Below, in pieces: positions 13,819 through 25,660 of a stretch of DNA of 64,000 nt. The notes under the pieces were generated by a model, which had not been told where the DNA came from, did not search any database, and saw only the letters and a list, made by a program, of their open reading frames with translations. Source of the stretch: Aphrophora alni. Its lineage: Eukaryota; Arthropoda; Insecta; Hemiptera; Aphrophoridae. Position 1 is the first letter of the stretch. Each line of letters begins with the position of its first letter. The stretch covers positions 79,596,060-79,660,059 of the forward strand of contig OY740767.1 in the NCBI GenBank assembly GCA_963513935.1, in the 5' to 3' direction. Position numbers and translations under genes: made by a program.

Positions 13819-14814
13819 ATTTCAAAGAAATAATTAAATGTAAATAGAAACCTTTCATAAATAAAATTATTTTTAATTTTATATGAATAATAATAATAAC
13901 AGCAGATATTCGACAAACTAGCCGTCAACTATCTGGCCTGGGCTGTGGTGTAAATAATATTAATTTGTATCAACAAATTAATATGTGTAACAATTAATTT
14001 AAAATACTTTTCGATTGTAAGACATTATGAAATATATGCTTTCTCAAGGTATGTGGCAACCCCGAGAGACTCCAGCTCATGTAGTCTTAGGTTAGATCCT
14101 TGTAATTCATTTTTTTTATCAGGTCCTTCTTCATGAACAAGGTTTTTTTTCGACCGTGACGCTATTAGAGTATTCGAGCGATAGGCGTTAACTTAAAAGG
14201 CTTTATGTCAAATTGGTATTCTTTTTTTTTTATAAGACAATGATTACCGAGAGGGTTTTAGACTTTAAACCAAAGGAATATTAAAGTAATTAACACAGTT
14301 TAAAAAAAAAAAAAACCAAGAAGGACGACTTTTGGCACATGCTGTAGACCACAACAAAGTTTTGAACATTGTTAATCATAAAGGCTATAAAACAATTACT
14401 TCATGACATAAAAAAATTGAAATTAAGTTAAGTAGAGTTAGCTCACCAGTCCAGACTCAAATTACAGATGAAATGATTCGATTATAAATAAACTATCAAA
14501 AATAATAATGATAGTTATATATAAATATTACAACAGATTACTCGAAACAGGTGACTGAATTACCAAAACAATTACTTGTTAAACCAATTTTTTAATTTTA
14601 TTATTTTTTTTTTAAATGTAGGCTACTGAAACATAATCTATTTTCAATTATTTTTGTGCACACTTAGTTATGTGATGGGTCAAAAAAGGATGTCAAGTTG
14701 GCCAGCTATGTTAGTTTTGAGGTTTCCTTAGTACAAAAAGGGAGGTTTCAGGAATGATGTCCGACTCTCGTTTACAACTGAAACAAGTTGTGCGATTTTT
14801 TATCAGAATTATTA
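12501..14814. other. AT-rich non-coding region with (AT)n microsatellite
   Basis: Contains an AT dinucleotide run at 13785-13816 and several poly-A/T tracts, but no exon, RNA gene or transposon domain that I can support. Confidence 0.5.
13785..13816. repeat. (AT)n microsatellite
   Basis: Uninterrupted AT dinucleotides, about 16 units. Confidence 0.95.
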
Positions 14815-15350
14815 TATCGGTATAGCTCAGTTGGGAGAGTTAGCACTTATATTGTCGAAGTTAGGATTAATAAACCGTCAAAGTTTATTAGGTTTCGAGT
14901 ATGGTTAATGGCTTTGTATTACTTTACCACATTTTAATTAATATAACTGACATAAAATAAAGACGTTAAGCAATAATAATAATTATAATTATTATTATAT
15001 CAAATTATTTATGTCAGAATAAATTGGTCATATCTCGAGAAGAATATTTAAAATTTTTTTCGATAACTCGATTTAGAGCAGCATGAGACATAATGTGTTT
15101 ATGTGTTTATGAAAATCGTATTCAACGAATTTGTTCAAATGTAAACTCTAAGAAAACGAAATCGCACGTTACATCTGTTAGAAAAGTTGACTGGAATGTA
15201 ATCGTTAAAAGAAACCGATAAATCGTCCACTGAGCTTTTATAAAAGACCTAATTTCTTAAAATAAGTTCCACTAATGTCGTTTAAGGTGAAGGTTAATGA
15301 CCCAAACAAGTGATTAAAATCACAAGTAAAAGAAAATTGATACTCTTCAC
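14815..15350 (+). mobile_element. tRNA-derived SINE, family 1, copy B
   Basis: The head at about 14819-14850 (GGTATAGCTCAGTTGGGAGA) is a tRNA A-box region. A B-box-like GGTTTCGAGT follows at about 14891. The body then matches copy A (9.3-9.8 kb, minus strand) over roughly 500 bp, including AACGAATTTGTT, TAAGAAAACGAAATC, AAAGACCTAATTT and CACTAATGTCGTT. An internal AT-rich palindrome (about 14970-14998) is specific to this copy. The element is longer than a typical insect tRNA-SINE. Confidence 0.8.
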
Positions 15351-18300
15351 AGGCATTATGACGAACTAAAATGACTACCGAAATTAATAAAAACGATTCA
15401 ATGAAATAGCATTTACGTTTAGGACGAGTGTTGTGGCATAAGGAAGCAATGTTAAACTATTTAAAAAAATATCTTAATATTTGTTCAAAATATTATTGAT
15501 ACAAAGATTTGGTAAAAGTTTACACCAATAACAAGTAAATAATTTATCTCCTATATGGAATGTAGCCTACAAGGAAAACAGCAGTAATAAAGGAAATAAC
15601 ATATTTACTAAAACACTAATGATTTTTGTTGGTAATATTTGATTTTTTGAAGGGTGTGTGATAGGTTAGTCCAATGTTTGATTAAATTTAATAAAAGCAA
15701 ATTTATAAAGCTTTAAATTGAGGCGGTACATTGTACAGGTTAACTATGTTGAAGAATTATTGCATTTCATTGTTTCCAACGTAAAATTGAAATAATATTA
15801 CAAACATGAAAGATGATTGGATCGCAGATTTGATAAATTAGTGAATGCCTATGCCTTGTCTTTTAAACCGCCTTTATCAGGTTGCTTTTACTATTCTCCA
15901 CAATATTACTTGTATTCACATGTACAGATAAAATACTCCCTGTTCCTAAATAATACTTTGAAGCTTTTGCGGGCGAATATAGAAAATACAGTGAGGAATT
16001 TGTCAGAAATACCTAATAAGTGGTGGATATTTAGAAGTTGACTCAATTTTTTTTCTAACAAATAGTAAAGTAACATATAAGAAATATTAAAATTTCTCCC
16101 CCCTCCCCTACCCCAAAATATATAATAAAGATTTTTATAGGAAATATTCTAAAGTTATAAAATTGATTATAAAGTTAAAACAAAGAATATTAATGTTACT
16201 TGGTTAAGTAACATGGATAATAATTATGTCAATTATTTAGATCGTAAAATCAGCCGTCTTAAGTTTGTTGATGGCATTGGATTTTCCGCGTCAGATTGTA
16301 TGTCTATTTGCATTAACCGAAGTAACTTTATTTTAAACTTCAAGAATAAAATATAAAATTTAATTCTTATATTGAGTATTACCTTGACAACCTAATACAA
16401 CATCTAGTAGATTCCTATAATTATGAAGTCCTTAACAGAGAACAATAAAAGTGCTAATGTGGTCCTTAGAGAAACACATAGTATTAGTAGAAAAGTACAA
16501 TAAAAATATACTTTCATGTTGAAATTGACCGACAGACAGTGCAGTCCAAGAAATAAAATTTGTGCTTGTATGAAAATTATAATAAAATATAAGCAAATTA
16601 AATAAATAAACATTTACAATACTCAGAATATTTAATATTTACAGAAAATATTTATATACAGAAACCCAAAAATAACAGTACTAAGTCTATATATCTTATA
16701 CTGACTTTTTAAACATGACTAAGTCGTTTCCTTAGCGTCCATGGACAAATTCAAATCCATGTAAACCATAAAGTCATTTTAATTAGTAGTCATATTTATC
16801 ATAGTAATCATCGTTCCACCTAAGGACAGAAAAACAATAGTTTAATTAACACATTGAATATATTTAAACATTTAAAACTTAAACATGTAATATTATAATT
16901 TTATACTCTGTATTTGTCAACTATAAAACAAGAAAGACACTCTCTGTCGAATAAAGATATTTATATAATAATTAATTATATGTATATTGCATATTTGTAG
17001 TAATTTATCTTTAATAACTGCTATCCAAGAGTAAATTTGAGCAAAGTTCGAGAATAAGCAGACAACAAAAATATGAATATATAATTTTGTACAGTACTAT
17101 TTTAATTTATAATAAATTTAAACATAGAGATTGTTTTACAATATTTGGTAATACTAGATTTTTTTTAAATAATATAAAAAAAAAAAAAACTAAATTAGTT
17201 TTTTTAAAAAGCTATTTGATATTAATGACCAAATTAAAGTAATCAATTGATTTTTAAACAATTTAAAAATAATAAAATTTTTTTATAAAAAAGTCAAACT
17301 GACGTCAGTATTATATATAGTACTTCAAATTCTTCATCCTCAGAAATTTGTATTTGAAGAAAAAATTGGTACTCAATATTTATTATATTGTATAGTATTA
17401 GTAGGATACAAATATATTATAATATAGTATTAGAGATATAGATTGTGCTAATGATGAAATTAGAGGTACTCACTTCCATTGACTATGCATTCTAGCAGAA
17501 GACATTGGTAAAGTAGACTGCAAGCAGTAAAAGCAGTGAAACTAAAAATATTTGAAGAAATAACAAGTAGTATATAAAGTTAAATACTGGTAGTTTATTC
17601 AGTTAAGAGTGAAGTAGAGATGGCATAAAAAATACACAAAACTCTACAATAAAAATCCTCGTTGATTTTCCTCAATTTCATAACAATCAGTGAACAAATA
17701 TACGATAACTGTGAAATTAAATGAAATTTTACAATATTAATATTTCAACATTATGAAGCCCAAGAAGAATTTTTGTTTTTGACAATATTAGTATAAAATT
17801 TAAAAGTTTTATAGTGGTCTTGTAATATGTTTTACAAACATTCAGATATTTTTTTTTACTATTAATGAAATTTTAGAAATTTCAATACAGTAGTATTTAT
17901 CAGAAATATTTTTGTCTACTTCATATTTAAAAATGGCAATTTGTTGTATAAATTAACTATACATTTTATAATTAATTATATAACATTTATGGGATTAGGT
18001 TTAAATGCCACTTGTAAATAATTTGTAATGTTCTAAAATCCATTTTTAAGTTTTGAGAGCTTCTTGTCTCATTTGTAAGACCACTTTGTTAATAAAAAAT
18101 AATCTATTTCCTTGATGTTCATATTTTAAGCTCACTGGGAATATTATTACAAAGAAAGATATGCAGTTGAGACATAATCGCGGCGAATACTTGAGTTAAA
18201 CCTATCGTCTACAATATATTATATTAGTTCAAGTGCTTTTTAAAACATGAGCTTGGTGTGCAGAAAAGAACCAAACATAAAAAAAGAGATTATTGGATAC

Positions 18301-18859
18301 ACCTCTCACCTGGTTGCAGAAATGATAGACAGGATATTTATTAATAAGAAAAAAAAAATCGATATAGCTTGATATATATAAATGAAATTAAGTAATCAAA
18401 ATATTTTAAAAATAAGAAATTCATTTCCAGAATGATACACAATACTAACAAATATTTAGATTTGTAGTCATGTTTTGTCTTCTGTATTATTTGTATAACT
18501 TAATGTTCTGGTAGTAAATGTCTTATTATTTTTAAATAATTTCTTACTATCTTCATTTAATTTTAACATTCCTATTGTAATATGAACTTTAAAAAAAAAA
18601 ATAATAATAAAACAACTCAAATACTTTTATTGATCACAATACATGAGTTTGTTGATATAAAATGGCAGTCTGTTTTTATTTATTAATATTTTTTAAAAGG
18701 TCAAAGTAACCTTTAAAAAGTATTGATTTCATATTAATATAATAAATAAATTAGTTTGTAAATCTCTAAAATTTAACAATTCTTTTGAATTGTGTAATCC
18801 ATCGTTGTGTAATTTGAATCACATTTGTTGTTCGGCATATGAATGATTGGTGATCATTA
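15351..18859. other. AT-rich non-coding region downstream of the lysozyme gene
   Basis: No gene recognised. Stop-dense A/T sequence with simple tracts, lying 3' of the minus-strand lysozyme gene. Confidence 0.5.
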
Positions 18860-18865
18860 TTTATT
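18860..18865 (-). terminator. Polyadenylation signal of the lysozyme gene
   Basis: AATAAA on the minus strand, 40 bp after the lysozyme stop codon, is the nearest canonical signal and would give a very short 3' UTR. Confidence 0.6.
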
Positions 18866-18904
18866 ATTTTAAAATCCAGTCTCAGTTTTTGTCTATAGGG
18901 AGAT

Positions 18905-19066
18905 TTAGAATCCAGAAACACCAGGTGAAAATTGAGTTACTTGCTTCTGACAGTTGATGAATCTTTCTTGGAAAGGTAGGTCCAAGTTTCCTCGACAGCC
19001 ATAACCACCCAAACGATGAATGGAGGCGTAGTCATAACAGTTAACAACACCATCACCATTGCAGTC
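18905..19066 (-). CDS. Lysozyme exon 4 (C-terminal coding exon)
   Basis: Residues 110-162 and the TAA stop at 18907-18905. The acceptor is a T-rich tract ending TTAG before GAC TGC. It contains CNGDGVVNCYDYASIHRLGG, the most conserved C-terminal block of insect i-type lysozymes, plus C133 and C148. Confidence 0.93.
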   Translation of the reverse strand, partial: DCNGDGVVNCYDYASIHRLGGYGCRGNLDLPFQERFINCQKQVTQFSPGVSGF

Positions 19067-22000
19067 CTAAAAAAAAAGAAAAGAAAATATAGTTAATCTG
19101 GCTAGCTCATGACTTTTCAATTGTTTTAATAAAAGACGGTGTAAACATTTGTGTTCAGGTAAAAATAATAGAAATAAAAAAAAATCAGATTTTCTAATCC
19201 TTGATTCAAAATTTCCCAAACTGTTTAAGGATTATATTTTATGTTGAGGAATCGACTATGAAAAAAGTTGATTTTGGTGCTTTAAATTTTTTTTAAATAT
19301 TACGAGTTTCATAAAAAATACTAGATGAATACGTTTTTGACCACTACTAAAATCTTTCACTCCACCCCTAAATCTAATAATTCCATGGATCACCTACTAC
19401 AAACCTATATAATTGTCTAAGGGTTCAAATCTTACAAAACTACAAATATTACAAATGTACATAATGATATAATTAATAACATTAATGCAAATATCTAGTA
19501 GAAATTCGTTTAAATAAATAAAGAATTGTGAGTTCTACAATGCCCCAAATCTTCTGTCATTCATTTTTTAATCAATAATAATAATAATCGTGTTAAAATA
19601 TTTTAAAACTAATATATACACAAAAACATAATAATAATAATTTTAAAAAAAATTACGGAGGCCTAAGATCAGTTTCGTCAATTATTACGGACCAATAATT
19701 TCGATTATTTGACATTTGGCACATGGTTTGGGTTATTTCAACATGTGATTGAAATTGGTAGATCTGATGATGAGATACAGTGCCATAGACGGTTGTACGA
19801 TATTTTATTGATATAAATTTATCCAGTATTTTATAAGAGATGACGATCAGTACATTTTGAGATTTCATATATTATAAGCAAATTTTCATTAGAACCATTA
19901 GCGGCGATTTTGAAAATTCGAACTTTTATGTTTTTGTCCTTTAATACTACATATTTCTAAAATTTTGAGTTACAGCAATTATTATATTTTATGTACATAA
20001 TTATTAGTCCCAAAATCTCTAGTTACCAGTTTTAATCAAAATCGTTTAATAGACAGATAGATTTTGATGAAATATTATATGTATGTCCAAAATAAATGTG
20101 TTTACCTGTCGTTGAAAGAAAATTACTTATGAGTAATTAAAAAAATATTAAACATCGGCTCTTATTAATTCTTTTACATATTTGGAGATAGTCTAATATC
20201 TAAAAGTTGACTCAAGAGAAATAGATAAAATTTTAATGTAAAGTTAATTTTAATGATCCAAATTAAAGCCTTAATTACCATGGAATGGAAAATTACAGTT
20301 TTCCTGTATTTGCGGCTTAGTATAATTAGTTTTGGACATAACCATACTTAACTCTTGTAAAGACATCAAGATTGATTTTATAATTATAAATAGAATAATA
20401 CATCAACTCAATTAACGTTAGAAAGTTTAGTAAACATCATCAGAGGGATATAGAGTTAGATTTATATAGTTTAAATCTTAATTAGCTAATCGCGATGATC
20501 TTAATTTCTGCGATGAGTTGGGTAGAAAAATGTATGTATTTAAAAGCCAAAAAAATGAAAATAAGTTTAAAATTAAAAATTTTTATAGCTTCAATCTCAT
20601 AAAAATAAAAGAAATGTTAATATTAGAAAAGAACCGCTTTTGGTTAAAAATGAATCGAGTCTGACTTTTAATAAGGAAGAAATTGATATTTTGAGTGAGG
20701 GGCTTGAAATTTCATTAGCCTATTTCTCGAAGATATTTTAAGCACTATTGAAAGCTGTATTATATATTTAAATGATACAGATAAAATATTTATTAGGAAA
20801 GCATGTAGGCTAAAAAAAACGGCAATATGCACAAGACTAATAAGGATAAAAAAGATTGACATAAAAAGATTTACATATAATTAAGGGTCTAAAAGAGAAA
20901 GGTTGTTTTTACTTAAAAGTAGATAAAGGTAATTCAGTAGTAATTTTGGATGAGGATGAATAATTTCTGAAGGTCACCAAAATGTTAAATAATGTACTTT
21001 ACCAAAAAGTATTAAAAAACATTGTATGATTTAATTTATTAGCGCAACAAAAAAAGCTATTAAAAATTGTAACTTGGTTGTACTTAAGAATGAACTTTTT
21101 AAACTTTTACTCTGTAATCCAGAGTATTACCCAGACTGTATTGCCTGTGTCAGGGACCAATACACCGATTAACGATCAATGTTGTTATAGAAGGAGTTTT
21201 ACAATTCTTTCTCTATTAAATATTAACATGGAATTAGCCATAAAATCAAAAGTTTTTAATTCCGAAGTAACGAATTTTAGTATCTTTTGACGTTAGTTCA
21301 TTGTCCCCTAACACTCCTATTACAGAAACAATGGTCAATTTGAGGTATTTTGTATCTTTGAACCATATAGAACCTCGTAGAATTAACGAATATGTAAAAT
21401 TAATCGAGATCTACATGTATCAAAATTATTTTGGTTTTAATAACGAATATTACCAACAGCTTGATGGCAGACCTATGGGGAACTTTCCGTCACTTTTCGT
21501 AGCTGAATTTTTCATGAGTAGGTTTGAAGAGTGTATTTTATAGGGGCAGAGTTTTTATTAAATAGGAAGGGTGACGTATGTAAGCTATCTACACTAGTTT
21601 ATAATTCTGAATATAATGGTGTATTCAGTACTTAAATGTGTCTTACAGTTTTTATATTATTTTCAAAATGGATTTTTCACGATTGTTAAAGAAAACAACA
21701 ATAAAACACCACGTTAAAGAGATAAACCTCAATCTACCATTATCCGAAATATGTAAATAATTTCATTGTATTCTCCTTTTCCTGTCAGTTTTTTGAAAGG
21801 GAAGTTTATCAGAAAAAACTTTGGCTCTGATTTTTCTACTCTAAACTTACTTAAAATGGTCAATTTATGTGTCATAAATAAACATTTTCTCTACAATCTA
21901 CTTAATGTCATACTTCTCCCTGTTTGAATAGTTAAAACGCCATTTTGGGAAAAAATATAATGAAAATAGTAAATTATATTTAATTCTGATTACTCATAGT

Positions 22001-25000
22001 TTTTAGTATTCAAAATTTTAAACCTGTATAGTAACACATTGCCTTTGCTATTTAAAAAATTAAAAATGATCCAAGATGACGGATTCAAATTACCAGAAGA
22101 TAACGGTGACTATATCAAAATTTGGTTTTAGAAAGTGGATGCAAATACCCCAAATAATGATAAGTTTTACTATAGATAAATGATTCCAAACTTTTACTTC
22201 ACTCTGGGTAAATTTAATTTAATATAATTATTTATTTTACTTGGAGGACAGAACTAAATCAAATACATACCTGGGCAAATTTGTTTAAGTAATTGCTAAC
22301 AGTTCGGCCTGCACAAATAGGATCATTAGTACAAGCTGAGTATGCTGCAACAAACAAAAACAATTAATAAACAAGACAAGACTTAAGAAATTTTTTTGTT
22401 ATAATTATACAATGCTTGATTATAGTGTATACATCCTCTTATTTATTTAGGTTTATGGAATTTTTTCCAAGTTACAATTCTTACTTTCCTTAAAACTATT
22501 ATTGAATTCAAATCACCTTGTGCATTATTAGGGTCATCTTGTGGATGGAGTGTAGGTTTCCCAGCATCCGCCCAGTAAGCCCATGTTATACGAAAGATCC
22601 CGCAGACATCTCCGCTACATTGTACGGTTTTGTTACAATTTGAAATTGCTTCGCAGATGCAACCTAAACATATTTCCGTCACTGGCACAACCTGGATCTG
22701 TCCTGTAACATGTGTACAAATTATTAATTCGTATTATTTACTTATTTTATTCTTATTTAGGCTACTAGATGTTTATTTTTTATTTTCTCTATATAACTTA
22801 AGAGTGAAGTTTCAATAAAATTATTTTCTCAAAAAATTAGGATATATTTTGAAATTAGAATTAACCCAAAAAAGAAAAAAAATATATAAAAGAAGTGCAT
22901 TTTACTCCATTTATTAGAAAATTTGTAATATTACAGAAATTTTACCTTTTGCCATTAACACATGAAAACGCCAATATCCGAGATCATGAAATGTTCACCT
23001 ATCCTACCAACTAAAGTAATCTAGGTTTTTTGGTTCATTGTAATAAAATATATAAATATATTTTAGTAATTACACTAGAAGTTGCAATTTTAATTACATT
23101 TGGTAAGTAGGTTAGGTTTTATAAGTTATTAAACAAGGTCGATCACCAGAAAAATCGGCTATAAATTTCAAAATAGTGGTGAATTTATAAATGACAACAT
23201 TGTTTTTGAGGATCATTTTATTCCATAGGTACAGCTTGAAAATGTGTATGGAATAATGGCAAAACATATTCTTTGATAAGAGAAATAAGAGAGTTATTTA
23301 AAAAGAGAAAAAATGTTAAACACAAACTTAAAATTACATAAAAAATATTTGTGGTCACCAGAATTTTAACTTACATTGTATTAAGGTGCAATTTAACAAG
23401 ATTATTACTAAAGTATTTTAGGTTAATTTCAAAATGAAGAGCGTTTGAAACGGGTTGTAAATAGTTATTTTTTATTCAGGTCTATAATTAAATAGTTACT
23501 TAGTTTAGTTTATATGCCCATATAATAAGTTAATGTAGTATTGTCGTCTAGAAAGTCGGTAAAGATAACCTAAAAAGACTAAAATAAATTTAAGTACTAA
23601 TAGTCAGTGTTTCAGTTGCATGTAAATATTACTTTATTTTCTCAAAAATTTAAAACTATTGATAAATCATTGTATTTTTCTTGATCAAAATTAAAAAAAA
23701 AATTTAAATGGTAATTGTAAATTATTTTCAATTGAATGCTATATAAATGGAAAATTGGTTTTATTTTCTAAAACAATAATGACATGTGACCTTTTTGGTA
23801 GGCCGATGTAAGCTACACAATGATTTGTACAATTTAAAGTTTTTTTTCTACATTTGATCAAAATATTCAAATTTTATTGAAAAACGGATAGACAAATTTG
23901 AACATAGGAATGAATGTAGGGACATTTTTATGAAGTACAATTTTGTTAAAAAGTTATTGCACTGCCCGGGAATCGAACCCGGGTCGCAAGAATGGGAATC
24001 TTGCATGATACCACTACACCAGCAGTGCAGAACGAGGTCACCACGCAAAACCAACGAAATTCAATGGTCCACCTCAGTACGTAGGAACTCCTATGAAAAA
24101 TTATTGGAGTATTGATTTAAAATATAGGATAATATTTCTTTAACATTTATTTGTTATAATAATTGATTATCAATTTCACATTCAACAAAACCTTCTTGTA
24201 TAAAATAATTGATTATTGTAGATATATTTAATAACATTTAATCTCGTTTTAACGCTAGTCTTTTACTAAATTTGTGTCCAATGTTTATGTTTTAAAATTT
24301 TACATTATCACTAACCAAGTGTAGGCCTGATTTTATATTCATATTACATTAACTACATTTACTTTTAAACTAGGCTGAATTAAATTTTCCTTAAAAGAAA
24401 TATTGTCAACCTAGTATTTTTAATGTAAAATTTTAAATATTTGATTAGCTTCTTACATACACTGTCTCAGCCTCGAAATGGATTTATAGTTTTTGCTGTA
24501 TACTACCTAGAAAAGTAATTATATTCTTCATCGTAATATTTCTAACCGAATATTTCAATTACTAATCGCTTCTGGGTTTTCAAAAACACTTCTTCGAGAG
24601 ATTCCAGAAAATCTAAAATAAAGTAATTGAAATTGCAATTTTACTATTTCATAAGTCATCTGAATAACAAACCATATAAATATTTTAATTTAAAGGAACA
24701 CTAAAAAGTTTCGTTTTTAGTATACGACTTTTTTAATTGTCGATCAACTTGTTTGTTATTTATTGTGTTAGTGTGTAGTTCTATTGATTTGTTCACATTA
24801 GTTGTTTAGACCACTTCTTTAGATTCTAAGATAGTTCTACAGACTACGATTATGTTGCCTCTTTTAATAATTTTTATGTTCTAGGTTTATCGCTTGATAA
24901 CGAGAGTTTATAAACACTCTCGAAAGGTCTTGCATTCATTTTTATGTACATAAATGGTTAAAATGTTGTGATAAATATTAAAAACGTTTTTATATTCTTG

Positions 25001-25602
25001 TAATTGTTTAAGTACCGGTATATTTTGAACATAGTTATCTGAATATTATTATTCTAGTAGGCTAATCTGCTAATTCTTTTCCATTCCAAAATGGTTGTTT
25101 AGTCTACCTCATACAGTACTTGGCTAAATACTTCCAACCTTTTCAATATCAAACCTCTGCAGATTTACCCACCGCGGCGCGCCGCGCGCCGTCTAGATTT
25201 CACTTTCGTAAGAATAATGTTGAACGCATAGCAGATAACTCAATTAATAATATTCAGAACATTATTTGAAATCTGTATTTTTAAAGTTAAACAATTGGAG
25301 AATGTAAAACGTAGTAATTTGTAACATTTCTTCAGCCCGGTTTCTCATAAGGTCAGCTATATTTAATTTCTTATCAGCGTTATACTGTAAACAAATATTT
25401 TCTGATTTTGTTTTCTCAGTCCGTTTGTTTATTCGTTAAACAACCGTGAAATCGTTATAACATTACAACGTATTGTTTTATAACAAAAAATTCAAGAGTT
25501 TAGAGTTCACGAAATGTCATAAGATTGGTTACTTTTAAACAAAGTGAAGTTATAAAATACAGACTACCATTACCTAATTTATCGTTTTAATAACGAAATT
25601 TA

Positions 25603-25660
<58 letters not shown>

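Noticed and set aside
23848..24115. Open frames on both strands over the tRNA
   Set aside because: They simply read through the tRNA-Gly gene. The structural RNA explains the sequence.
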